DNA from: Fidelibacterota bacterium TCS55 | Lineage (GTDB): Bacteria; Fidelibacterota; Marinisomatia; Marinisomatales; TCS55 | Direction of reading: 5' to 3' | DNA length: 57,820 nt | NCBI GenBank assembly: GCA_905182385.1 | Contig: CAJJBS010000016.1 | Location: forward strand, 1-57,820 | Shown: positions 34,765 through 43,167 of the stretch, in pieces | Layout: each line of letters begins with the position of its first letter | How positions within the stretch are numbered: the first letter of the stretch is position 1 | Translations under genes and position numbers: made by a program | Notes under the pieces: model-generated | The model's database searches: none | The model's input: the letters and a program-made list of their open reading frames with translations, nothing else | What the model was told of the DNA's origin: nothing

Positions 34765-36987
34765 ATGTTTGCTGAAGTTTCATTCCCAATTTCGAGCTAT
34801 CAGACTTTTTCATATAAAGTCCCAGATCATTTAGCGCCAAAAATTATAGTTGGAATTCGAGTAATAGTTCCTTTGGGGAATCGTAAGGTTAAGGGTATTA
34901 TTGTTGGAATAAATAAGGTTTCTTCATTTAAAGGTAAAATAAGAACAATTTATGATCTAGTAGATGACCAGCAAGTCTTAAACGATAATTTATGGTCTCT
35001 TATTAAATGGTTGTCTAAATATTATAATTCACCTTTAGGCCTGGCGGCCAAAGCTGTACTTCCATCAAATCTATCTACAAAGTATAAGCCGAAAGTAGAA
35101 TTTTTAGTCGAAGCTTTACCAGTAAAAGAGATTAATAATTCTTTAGGTAGCGCCCAAAAAACTGTTTATAGCCACCTTAAAAGCTTAGAAGGCAGAGTAC
35201 ATGTAAAATCTTTATCAAGTCTTTGTTCTAACCCAAAAGACATTTGCAAGAAATTAGCTGAAAAAGGATTAGTCTCATTATTAGATAGGCCAATAATTCC
35301 TGATCTAAGTGAATTTGCTTTTAAATCTAAAAATAAAGAGATTATTTTAACTTCAGCGCAAAATGTTGCACTAGAAAAAATGGTTAGTTCTATGGATAAA
35401 GATAAATTTAATTCTATTTTGCTTCATGGCGTAACTGGAAGTGGTAAAACTGAAATTTATATTGAAGCAGCTCGACATGCTATAAAAATAAATAAGACAG
35501 TTATTATGTTACTTCCCGAAATTTCTTTAACTCCGCAGATCGCTGGTAGGTTTAGATCAGCATTTGGAGATGATGTGGCTTTATGGCATTCTAAGTTGAG
35601 CCAGGGGGCAAGAGCTTGGACGTGGAAGCAAATTTGTGGAGGAAAATTTAAAGTAGTTATTGGAGCCCGTTCAGCAATTTTTTCACCATTAAAAAATGTG
35701 GGCTTAATTGTAGTTGATGAAGAACAAGAATCATCTTATAAACAAGAATCTCCAAATCCAAGATATCATGCAAGAGATGTTGCGCTCATGCGAGGAAAAC
35801 TAGACAATGCTTCTGTTATATTAGCGAGTGCTACTCCAAGTATGGAGTCTTATTATAATCACCTTAATGGTAAATATGAATATATACATTTAAAAGAAAG
35901 GTTTGGTGGTGCAAAATATCCAAAGGTGCATGTCGTGGATATGATTAAGGAGTCAGAAGAAACAGAATTATATGGAAATATTTTTTCAAGATTACTTTTA
36001 GAAAAAATTGAAGATAGATTATCCAAAAAAGAGCAAGTCATCTTATTTCACAATCGTAGAGGTTTTGCGCCTATTTTAAGATGCGAGGACTGCGGAGAGA
36101 TTTCTATGTGTCCTCATTGTAATATTGCTTTAACCTATCATAGCAGCGGTAAATATTTACAATGTCACTTCTGCAATCATACTAAAAAGACGATACCCTC
36201 TAAGTGTGATTCTTGCCAAAGTTTTAAGATAAAGCTGTCTGGAACTGGAACGCAAAAAGTTGAAGATGAATTATTAAATAAATTTCCTGAAGCAGTAATT
36301 AAAAGATTAGATGCAGACTCTGTGAGATCAGGGATTAATCTGACGAGAATCCTCCAACAATTTTATGATAATAAAATAGACATATTGCTAGGGACTCAAA
36401 TGATAGCAAAAGGTTTAGACTTTGCAAATGCTACCTTAGTAGGTATTATAAATGGAGATACAGGATTATTTTTACCAGACTTTCGCTCCAGTGAAAAAGT
36501 TTTTCAATTAATTTATCAAGCCGCAGGACGATCTGGAAGAGGCGAAATTCCAGGCGAGGTTATCATTCAAACTTATAGTCCTGAAAACCCTGTAATTAAA
36601 TGTGCGACAGAGCTTAATGTGGAGAAATATTATAATATTTGCTTAGAAGAGAGAAAAGCTCTTTTATATCCACCTTTTAGCTGGATGGTAAAACTTGAAA
36701 TACGAGGAAAAAATATAAGTGAAGTTGAAAAATCTATTAATAAAATAAAAGATAGAATGACTTATCCGCCAAAAGGGATTTCTATTCTTGGCCCGGCATT
36801 ATGTTATCGAGAAAAACTCAGAGATTATTATCGAATGCAATTAATATTAAAATCAAATAAGGAATTAGATATTAATGGCTCTAAGCTTCACAAATATTAT
36901 AAATCAATTATGTCTAAAGGTGTTAGTAATGAGATTCCTTCAAAACAAAGATTGATAATTGATATTAATCCTGTATCATTGTTATGA
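34765..36987 (+). CDS. priA: Primosomal replication-restart helicase PriA
   Basis: The 740-residue protein has the N-terminal 3'-end-binding domain, then a superfamily 2 helicase: Walker A GVTGSGKTEIY, DEEQ box (VVDEEQESSYKQ) and ASATPSMES. A zinc-binding insert has eight Cys in CEDC, CPHC, CHFC and CDSC pairs. Motifs V and VI follow (LLGTQMIAKGLDF; QAAGRSGRG). It reloads the replisome at stalled forks. Its stop overlaps the next ATG by four bases. Confidence 0.97.
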   Translation: MFAEVSFPISSYQTFSYKVPDHLAPKIIVGIRVIVPLGNRKVKGIIVGINKVSSFKGKIRTIYDLVDDQQVLNDNLWSLIKWLSKYYNSPLGLAAKAVLPSNLSTKYKPKVEFLVEALPVKEINNSLGSAQKTVYSHLKSLEGRVHVKSLSSLCSNPKDICKKLAEKGLVSLLDRPIIPDLSEFAFKSKNKEIILTSAQNVALEKMVSSMDKDKFNSILLHGVTGSGKTEIYIEAARHAIKINKTVIMLLPEISLTPQIAGRFRSAFGDDVALWHSKLSQGARAWTWKQICGGKFKVVIGARSAIFSPLKNVGLIVVDEEQESSYKQESPNPRYHARDVALMRGKLDNASVILASATPSMESYYNHLNGKYEYIHLKERFGGAKYPKVHVVDMIKESEETELYGNIFSRLLLEKIEDRLSKKEQVILFHNRRGFAPILRCEDCGEISMCPHCNIALTYHSSGKYLQCHFCNHTKKTIPSKCDSCQSFKIKLSGTGTQKVEDELLNKFPEAVIKRLDADSVRSGINLTRILQQFYDNKIDILLGTQMIAKGLDFANATLVGIINGDTGLFLPDFRSSEKVFQLIYQAAGRSGRGEIPGEVIIQTYSPENPVIKCATELNVEKYYNICLEERKALLYPPFSWMVKLEIRGKNISEVEKSINKIKDRMTYPPKGISILGPALCYREKLRDYYRMQLILKSNKELDINGSKLHKYYKSIMSKGVSNEIPSKQRLIIDINPVSLL

Positions 36988-37877
36988 AAATTGTATTATA
37001 TATATTTTTTAGTATTAGCATTTGTTTTGGGCAGTTTTCTTTTCATGGACTAAATACTTGGACGCAAAGCAGTGTAATAAGTTTAGCTGGCGGAGGTCTT
37101 CTACTAGACTTTGAAAATGATTTTAAAAACCCTGCTACTCTAAAAATCTCAAAACGTAAGGTAAGATTTTCTTCAATAAGTTATCCTGTTGATATTACGG
37201 CTCAGTCAATGATTGCAAATGGTAATTTTGTAGGTCATAGTCTTGGATTTAAAGCGAGTCGGGTTAACTATGGTGTTTTTGAAGGAAGGAATACTGATAA
37301 TGAATTAACGGAAAATTACTCTGCAGGAGATATTACTTTTGAGTTTGCATATGCAAACTCAAAATTTTCAAAACAAATTCATTGGGGTATAACTGGCGGA
37401 GTATTTCTAAGTAGGCTAGAGGAATTTAAAGCAAGCGCAATAATGCTATCTCCAGGAATTATTATTAACACTAAAATACTCACATTAGGTATGATGTTAA
37501 AAAACTTTAGTAAAGTTGTTAAGCAGTATGGTGCAGTTAAAGAGAAAACACCATCGTACTTTATTGGGTCAATATCCCGAGATCTTTCTTTTATCCCTTT
37601 AAAAGTTGAAATTGATCATTTTTATTTAATTAATGGTAACCATAGATATTCAGTTTTTTCTGGTATTTACGAGTTTGATAAGAATTTATTTTTTAAAGTA
37701 GGAACATCAACTAACAGATTAGATCAAACAATAAACTCTTCATTTTTTAGAAATATTTTTTCTGATTTTGGAATTGGTCTGATATATAAGATTGAAGATA
37801 TAGTTATTGATGTTAATTCTTACTCATATGGTACAGGAGGATTAGTTTTTGCAATTGGTATGTCAGTATACTATTAA
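36984..37877 (+). CDS. Outer-membrane beta-barrel protein, PorV/PorQ-like
   Basis: The 297-residue protein has a signal peptide (1-16, ending CFGQ). The start of the mature protein (LNTWTQSSVISLAGGGLLLDFENDFKNPATL) resembles the FadL/PorV/PorQ N-terminus, where an Asn-Pro-Ala segment follows a Gly run. The rest alternates as beta strands and ends in a hydrophobic strand (VFAIGMSVYY). PorV and PorQ belong to type IX secretion, but the match is weak and no other T9SS gene is visible here. It is coupled to priA by a four-base overlap. Confidence 0.5.
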   Translation: MKIVLYIFFSISICFGQFSFHGLNTWTQSSVISLAGGGLLLDFENDFKNPATLKISKRKVRFSSISYPVDITAQSMIANGNFVGHSLGFKASRVNYGVFEGRNTDNELTENYSAGDITFEFAYANSKFSKQIHWGITGGVFLSRLEEFKASAIMLSPGIIINTKILTLGMMLKNFSKVVKQYGAVKEKTPSYFIGSISRDLSFIPLKVEIDHFYLINGNHRYSVFSGIYEFDKNLFFKVGTSTNRLDQTINSSFFRNIFSDFGIGLIYKIEDIVIDVNSYSYGTGGLVFAIGMSVYY

Positions 37878-37881
37878 TAAA

Positions 37882-37899
37882 TAGTTAAGTATTTAACTA
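37882..37899. promoter_or_regulatory. Dyad upstream of the Lrp-type gene, possible operator
   Basis: TAGTTAA and TTAACTA flank GTAT in a perfect 7-base-arm inverted repeat, about 90 bases before the regulator's ATG. It lacks a T run, so an operator is more likely than a terminator. A near-copy lies upstream of the glutamine synthetase gene. Confidence 0.35.
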
Positions 37900-37988
37900 G
37901 AATAATGTATTTATTGATTAAATTTTAAGGTAATAAAGAATATTAATTAAAATATTTAAGTAACGTTATTGCTTAATAGAAAGTAAAT

Positions 37989-38465
37989 ATGATTGATAAT
38001 AGAGATATTCAAATCCTTGAGCTTTTGCAAAATGATGGAAGATCTACGGTAAGTGATATTGCAAAAGAAGTTGACCTCTCTGTTCCTGCTGCTGGTGAAA
38101 GAATAAAAAAATTAAGTGAAAAAGGTATAATTGATAAATTTGTAGCAGTGCTTAACCACAAGAAGACTGGCCTTGATTTAACAGCTTTTGTTTTTATTGT
38201 AAGTGAGCATTCAGATCATTATGATGAATTTATAAAAAAAACTAATGAGTGTAAGTCAGTTATGGAATGTCATTCGATAACTGGCGGTGGATCTCATATG
38301 TTAAAAATTCGTGCTAAAAACTCTCAAGGGCTTGAAGATTTATTGTATGAAATTCAAAATTGGCCAGGTGTTTCTAGAACTCAGTCTAATGTAGTTTTAT
38401 CTTCTTATAAAGAGACTACAAATATTGACCTTATATCTTTTATGCAGCAAAACAATATATCTTAA
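37989..38465 (+). CDS. Lrp/AsnC-family transcriptional regulator
   Basis: The 158-residue protein has an N-terminal helix-turn-helix (DNRDIQILELLQNDGRSTVSDIAKEVDLSVPAAGERIKKL) and a C-terminal RAM/ACT-like ligand domain (CHSITGGGSHMLKIRAKN). Such regulators sense amino acids. The next gene is glutamine synthetase, and similar A/T dyads stand before both genes. That arrangement suggests autoregulation and nitrogen control, but it is inference. Confidence 0.92.
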   Translation: MIDNRDIQILELLQNDGRSTVSDIAKEVDLSVPAAGERIKKLSEKGIIDKFVAVLNHKKTGLDLTAFVFIVSEHSDHYDEFIKKTNECKSVMECHSITGGGSHMLKIRAKNSQGLEDLLYEIQNWPGVSRTQSNVVLSSYKETTNIDLISFMQQNNIS

Positions 38466-38511
38466 TTATTTAGGATACTTGTAGACTATAATTTTTAGAT
38501 ATATGACTTTA

Positions 38512-38528
38512 TAGTTTGTATTTAACTA
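38512..38528. promoter_or_regulatory. Possible regulator-binding site upstream of glnII
   Basis: TAGTTTGTATTTAACTA differs from the site at 37882-37899 by a short internal change. It lies 143 bases before the glnII ATG. It shares the TAGTT and TATTTAACTA blocks with that site, so the same protein could bind both. Confidence 0.3.
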
Positions 38529-38593
38529 AGCATACTAATTATTTCTATTTAATTCTTTTGCCTGATCTTCTTAAATAGTTATATATTTACAGC

Positions 38594-38610
38594 AGTTATA
38601 TAATATAACT
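38594..38610. promoter_or_regulatory. A/T-rich dyad upstream of glnII
   Basis: AGTTATA and TATAACT form a perfect inverted repeat with a TAA centre, 60 bases before the glnII ATG. This is a likely place for a promoter-proximal operator, or the dyad itself may overlap the -10 region. The gap 38466-38670 contains no gene that I can support. Confidence 0.3.
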
Positions 38611-38670
38611 TTAATCTTTTAAGTAAAAATTAAATTTTGCCTAAATAAATAAATAAAAAGGTTGGTTGAT

Positions 38671-39660
38671 ATGCTTGGAATGAAAAGTATAAAAAGATTA
38701 GAATATATATGGTTGGATGGCTACCAGCCTGAACCATCATTGCGGAGTAAAATCAAAGTAACTAAAGATGAAACTCCGCCGGATTGGTCTTTTGATGGTT
38801 CTTCCACTCAGCAGGCAAAAGGTGGTAGCTCAGATTGTTTGTTATTACCAGTACAAACTTATGATGGCCCTTTGTACGCTGATCAGCTAGTTATGTGTGA
38901 AGTCCAAACTGGTGAACGTAAAACTCATGTTACTAATACTAGGGCAGCAGCAGCGGCAGTAGTAACTGATGAATGGTGGTTTGGGTTTGAACAAGAATAT
39001 TTTTTTACTAATAGAAATGGTGAACCTCTTGGATGGGAAGAAGGAACTCCTAGACCTCAAGGTGATTATTACTGTGGGGTCGGAAGTTTAAATGTTGAAG
39101 GAAGAGAAATTTCAGAAGTTCATCTTGAAGCTTGTTTAGAAGCTGGAATTGAAATAACGGGGACAAATGCCGAGGTTGCTTTAGGCCAGTGGGAATATCA
39201 ATGTTTTGGTAAAGGTATAAAAGCGGCAGACGATCTTTGGGTTAGTAGATATCTTCTATATAAAATTGCTGAAGAGTATGATGTTTGCATTAATATTCAT
39301 CCAAAGCCTAAAACCGGTGATTGGAATGGATCGGGAATGCATGCAAATTTTTCTAATGATGAGATGAGGTCAAAAGGTTCAGAAGCATTATACACATCTA
39401 TTTGTGAAAAATTAGGTAAAGTTCATAAGGACGGTATCAAAGCTTATGGCTCAGATAATGATATGAGACTTACCGGTCTCCATGAAACGCAAAGCATAGA
39501 TCAATTTTCGTATGGCGTAAGCGATAGAGGTGCGAGTCTTCGAATTCCAATATATACGGTTGAGCACGATTGGAATGGATACCTTGAAGATAGGCGTCCC
39601 GCTTCAAATGCAGATCCATATAAAATTTTAGCTCATATTGTTGGAACTCTTAGAAAGTAG
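38671..39660 (+). CDS. glnII: Glutamine synthetase, eukaryotic-type (GSII)
   Basis: The 329-residue enzyme makes glutamine from glutamate, ammonia and ATP. It is far shorter than GSI (about 470) and has GSII strings: EYIWLDGYQPEP, DWSFDGSSTQQAKGGSSD, EQEYFFTNRNGEPLGW, YYCGVGSLNVEGREISEVH, GLHETQSIDQFSYGVSDRGASLRIP and EDRRPASNADPY. I choose ATG 38671, which has AAAAGG about nine bases upstream; TTG 38662 and ATG 38680 are alternatives. GSII is not adenylylated in the GSI way, so control is likely at transcription. An Lrp-type gene precedes it. Confidence 0.93.
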   Translation: MLGMKSIKRLEYIWLDGYQPEPSLRSKIKVTKDETPPDWSFDGSSTQQAKGGSSDCLLLPVQTYDGPLYADQLVMCEVQTGERKTHVTNTRAAAAAVVTDEWWFGFEQEYFFTNRNGEPLGWEEGTPRPQGDYYCGVGSLNVEGREISEVHLEACLEAGIEITGTNAEVALGQWEYQCFGKGIKAADDLWVSRYLLYKIAEEYDVCINIHPKPKTGDWNGSGMHANFSNDEMRSKGSEALYTSICEKLGKVHKDGIKAYGSDNDMRLTGLHETQSIDQFSYGVSDRGASLRIPIYTVEHDWNGYLEDRRPASNADPYKILAHIVGTLRK

Positions 39661-39674
39661 TATGAAATATAATT

Positions 39675-39712
39675 AGATCGTTTAATTGATTTAAAAATCA
39701 ATTAAACGATCT
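39675..39712. terminator. Long perfect inverted repeat after glnII
   Basis: The 18-base arms (39675-39692 and 39695-39712) are perfect complements with almost no loop, only 15 bases after the glnII stop. It has no clear T run, so it is either a non-canonical or bidirectional terminator, or an mRNA 3'-end stabiliser. It is the longest perfect hairpin I noticed in the window. Confidence 0.6.
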
Positions 39713-39796
39713 ATAATTAAAAATTGCTTTTATAAAGAGCAGTCTATTTTATTAGGTTATATTCTTTTAATTTCTGATATTAATTAAAGAATAATA

Positions 39797-41137
39797 ATGA
39801 ACCGTATTTTATATATTATAATCATATTTTTTATTTTTTCTGGCTGTGAAGAAGTTGAAAAGTCAGAAAAGTCAACTTGGAGCATTATTCAAGAGGAAAT
39901 TATTGTGTCTAGTTGTCTTAATTGCCATGCAAGCGAGTCAACTATTACTAAACAATCAGGTTTAGATTTGTCAAATAATGAGGCTTACAGTGAAATGGTT
40001 GGCGTTACCCCTAAAAATATTGCTGCAAAAAATGATGGTTTGGTTATTATTAGTAATGAAGGAGGTATGAAAGGTTTATCCAAAAGTTTTTTATGGGAAA
40101 AAGTGAATGCATATGACCGCGAACACTATCTTAGTGACCATCCAGAATATGGTCAAATGATGCCTCCGGGTGAAAACTTTTTATCTGATGGTCAATTACA
40201 ATTTGTTAGATCGTGGATCGAAGCTGGGGCTCCAGAATCGGGAACTGTTGTAGATGAAAAATTATTATTGGATTCGAATAGATATTCACCCCCTGAATTC
40301 TCTCCTTTAAAACCTCCAGAAAAAGGCATTCAGTTACACATTAAGCCTTTTGAAGTACAGTCTAATTTTGAAAGAGAATTTTTTCAATATACAGATCTAA
40401 ATATAGAAGGAGATATATATGCAAATCGAATTGAAATTGAAATGAGACCAGGAAGTCACCATTTTATTTTATATTCATTTGATGAAAATATAAACAATTC
40501 AAATATACCTGAATTTGATATTAAAAGAGATTTGAGGTTTGAAGATGGATCTATGAATATTCGAACTCTAAGAACTATGCAGGATCATGAATTTTTCACT
40601 GGAACCCAATGGCCAAGAATGGATTATAAATTACCTTCAGGTGTAGCTTTTAAATTAAATTCAAAATTTGGGATAGATCAAAATTCTCATTATGTGAATA
40701 GATCAGATTCTATTATGATTGGAGAGGTCTTTACAAACATTCATACTATTGAGGAGTCAGAGGTTGTAAAAGTTGCAAATATGTTAAATTGGTCAAACCA
40801 GCAAATTTTATTACCGCCTCAAAAGGTAACTACATTAAATAAGACTTTCATTGCAGATACTCCAATCTCCATTGGTCAGCTTTTTTCACACGCACATGAG
40901 AAAATGACAGAGTTTGTAGTAAAAATTAAAGGTGGGGAACGCAATGGTGAATTAGTCTATTGGACAGATGATTGGAAGCACCCACCTATAATTAACTATG
41001 ATCCTCCTATTAAATTAAATAGTGGTGAAGGGCTTGAGCTTATTACTACATATGATAATCCAAGCAATAAATTTGTTACTTTCGGTTTTTTATCTACAGA
41101 TGAAATGATGATTTTATTTGGTTGGTATTTTAAATAG
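39797..41137 (+). CDS. Heme c / PHM-type copper monooxygenase-like lipoprotein
   Basis: The 446-residue protein has a lipobox FSGC (Cys17). Residues 30-145 carry one heme c motif CLNCH (40-44). Residues 170-446 resemble a type II copper monooxygenase (PHM fold): GSHHFILY (His221, His222), a possible third ligand in NSHYVN (His298), the second-copper motif SHAHEKM (His365, His367), and TDEMMILFGWYF with Met437 at the place of the PHM methionine ligand. Both copper sites thus look complete. Heme c could feed electrons to copper in place of ascorbate. This reading depends on motif placement recalled from PHM. The substrate is unknown. Confidence 0.7.
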   Translation: MNRILYIIIIFFIFSGCEEVEKSEKSTWSIIQEEIIVSSCLNCHASESTITKQSGLDLSNNEAYSEMVGVTPKNIAAKNDGLVIISNEGGMKGLSKSFLWEKVNAYDREHYLSDHPEYGQMMPPGENFLSDGQLQFVRSWIEAGAPESGTVVDEKLLLDSNRYSPPEFSPLKPPEKGIQLHIKPFEVQSNFEREFFQYTDLNIEGDIYANRIEIEMRPGSHHFILYSFDENINNSNIPEFDIKRDLRFEDGSMNIRTLRTMQDHEFFTGTQWPRMDYKLPSGVAFKLNSKFGIDQNSHYVNRSDSIMIGEVFTNIHTIEESEVVKVANMLNWSNQQILLPPQKVTTLNKTFIADTPISIGQLFSHAHEKMTEFVVKIKGGERNGELVYWTDDWKHPPIINYDPPIKLNSGEGLELITTYDNPSNKFVTFGFLSTDEMMILFGWYFK

Positions 41138-41148
41138 ACTTTATTTGA

Positions 41149-42360
41149 ATGATATATAGATTTTATCTTTGTTATATTATTTTTTTTATAGCTTTAAGTG
41201 CAAACCTTTATTCCCAAAATAAGTACCCTGTAATATTAGTCCATGGATTTATGGGCTGGGGTCCAGATGAAATGGGCTCATACAAATATTGGGGTGGTAA
41301 ATATGACATTGAAGAATCATTAAGAGAAAGTGGCTTTGAAGTATATACTGCTAATGTTGGACCAGTCTCATCTAATTGGGATCGTGCGGTTGAATTATAC
41401 TACCAAATTAAAGGAGGTCAAGTTGATTATGGAAATACCCAAGTAGAAAAATATGGGATTATTCAGAAGCCAATTAATAAAGAATATATGGGGATATATC
41501 CTGAATGGAGCGATGAAAACCCAATCCACCTTGTTGGACATAGTATGGGCGGTCAGACAATAAGAATGCTAGATTACTTACTCAGAACAGCAATTGTGGA
41601 TTCTTCTTTAAAATATGAAGAAAGTAATTTTTTAGGTAAAATAAATGAAGGTTGGATTAAATCAATTACTTCAATTTCAACACCTCACAACGGTACGACA
41701 CTTTCAGATATCCTCACTTCTGGAATTCCATTTTTACAAGACTTTATTGCCCTCGCAGCAGTAGTCGGAAATTCTTTTTATGATTTTGATCTTGAACATT
41801 GGGGTTTTAGACGAGAGAACAAAGAAGCTTGGGGTAGTTATTTTTCTAGAATGAGAAAACATCCAGCTTGGGGAACAAAAAATATTGTAGCGTGGGATGT
41901 TAGTGTAGAAGGTGCACGTGAGATGAATAGTATATGCACTGCAAACTCTAATATTTATTATTTTTCATATGTTACTAGTAATACTTTATTAGATTCAACG
42001 TCAAATAGGCATGTACCTGAAAAAAGTATGTCATATATAATTAGAGCAAATGCTAGACTGATGGGTATGAGAAAAGCATATTATGCTGATGGCTCAGAAA
42101 CAGATTCAACATGGTTTGAAAATGATGGAATTGTAAATAAGAAATCAATGCTAGGCCCAACAACTGGAAATAATGGTTCTGATCCAATCGGAAATTATAG
42201 ACAAAATGACATATTAATTCCTGGTCAATGGTATGTGATGGGTGAATATAATTCAGATCATAGAAAATTCATTGGACATAAGATTAGTAAAAAAGAGTTC
42301 GATGAGCTCATTAAAGTATATATAAAACATGTGACATTACTGAGTACATTGCCAAAATAG
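41149..42360 (+). CDS. Secreted triacylglycerol lipase, family I.5-like
   Basis: The 403-residue alpha/beta hydrolase has a signal peptide (about 1-22, ending LYSQ). It matches the Geobacillus/Staphylococcus lipase type in its start (PVILVHGFMGWGPDEMGSYK), in VGPVSSNWDRAVELYYQI and KGGQVDYG, and in the nucleophile elbow HLVGHSMGGQTIRML (Ser132). The family also has a Zn site and uses Asp and His to complete the triad; ISTPHNGTT is the family motif after the elbow. It is probably secreted to hydrolyse lipids outside the cell. It follows the PHM-like gene by eleven bases. Confidence 0.88.
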   Translation: MIYRFYLCYIIFFIALSANLYSQNKYPVILVHGFMGWGPDEMGSYKYWGGKYDIEESLRESGFEVYTANVGPVSSNWDRAVELYYQIKGGQVDYGNTQVEKYGIIQKPINKEYMGIYPEWSDENPIHLVGHSMGGQTIRMLDYLLRTAIVDSSLKYEESNFLGKINEGWIKSITSISTPHNGTTLSDILTSGIPFLQDFIALAAVVGNSFYDFDLEHWGFRRENKEAWGSYFSRMRKHPAWGTKNIVAWDVSVEGAREMNSICTANSNIYYFSYVTSNTLLDSTSNRHVPEKSMSYIIRANARLMGMRKAYYADGSETDSTWFENDGIVNKKSMLGPTTGNNGSDPIGNYRQNDILIPGQWYVMGEYNSDHRKFIGHKISKKEFDELIKVYIKHVTLLSTLPK

Positions 42361-42369
42361 AAAGTTTAA

Positions 42370-42699
42370 ATGATTGATATTAATAAATTTAATGAATTAG
42401 AATTACGTGTCGGAGAAATCTTAAAAGCTGAATTACTTTCTGAGGCAAAAATACCCGCATATAAATTAAAAATTGATTTTGGCGATTATGGAATTAAATG
42501 GTCCAGCGCGCAAATTACTAATAATTACTTACCTAAAGACTTAAAGGGAAGACAAGTTATTGCAGTAATGAACTATAATAGCAAAAAAATAGGAGAATTT
42601 ATTTCTGAAGTTTTAGTAATGGGTGTTGATGATCATAATGGATTTGTAAGGTTATTAGCTGTTAATAAAAAAATTCATAATGGAGCAAAAGTTAATTAA
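42370..42699 (+). CDS. csaA: tRNA-binding-domain protein CsaA
   Basis: The 109-residue protein is a single EMAP/OB-type tRNA-binding domain, the size of CsaA. Strings typical of the family are ELRVGEILKAELLSEAKIPAYKLKIDFG, SSAQIT and GRQVIAVMNY. CsaA was described as a secretion-related chaperone; tRNA binding is the safer statement. It lies nine bases after the lipase gene. Confidence 0.9.
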   Translation: MIDINKFNELELRVGEILKAELLSEAKIPAYKLKIDFGDYGIKWSSAQITNNYLPKDLKGRQVIAVMNYNSKKIGEFISEVLVMGVDDHNGFVRLLAVNKKIHNGAKVN

Positions 42700-42741
42700 T
42701 GCTATATTGCAAATAATTATATTTAGTTGTAATATACAAAT

Positions 42742-43164
42742 ATGGAATTTGGTGAATTATTAAAACAGTTTTTAATTGATTTACAATCGCTTTTTAGAAC
42801 TAGCACAAAAAAATTAAATGTAACTCTCCCTCAAATTATACTTATCACATCAATTCCAATCGATGGTATTGATATGTCAACACTTTCTTATCGAATTGGC
42901 GTTGATAATAGTACGCTCACAAGATTAATAGATATTTTAATGAGAAATAAGGTTGTGCGAAAAATTAAAAACCCCAAAGATGGAAGATCTTATATCATTT
43001 TATTAACCAATATTGGTGAAAAATTGCAATTTAAAATTGATCAGCAAATTGATCAGTTTGGATCTAAGCTTTACAGTAGAATACCAATTGAGGATCAAGA
43101 CGAAGTAAAAGAAACGTTATCATCATTGCATTGGCTTATTTCAAAATATCGTTTAGATTCATAA
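42742..43164 (+). CDS. MarR-family transcriptional regulator
   Basis: The 140-residue protein has a central winged helix (LSYRIGVDNSTLTRLIDILMRNKVVRKIKNPKDGRSYIILLT), the usual MarR wing with Asp-x-Arg-Ser. N- and C-terminal helices would make the dimer interface. The ligand and targets cannot be read. It is directly followed by mutY, perhaps with coupled translation. Confidence 0.85.
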   Translation: MEFGELLKQFLIDLQSLFRTSTKKLNVTLPQIILITSIPIDGIDMSTLSYRIGVDNSTLTRLIDILMRNKVVRKIKNPKDGRSYIILLTNIGEKLQFKIDQQIDQFGSKLYSRIPIEDQDEVKETLSSLHWLISKYRLDS

Positions 43165-43167
43165 TAA

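Noticed and set aside
36984..37877. Firm assignment as a type IX secretion component
   Set aside because: Only the N-terminal segment resembles PorV/PorQ, and no other T9SS gene is in the window.
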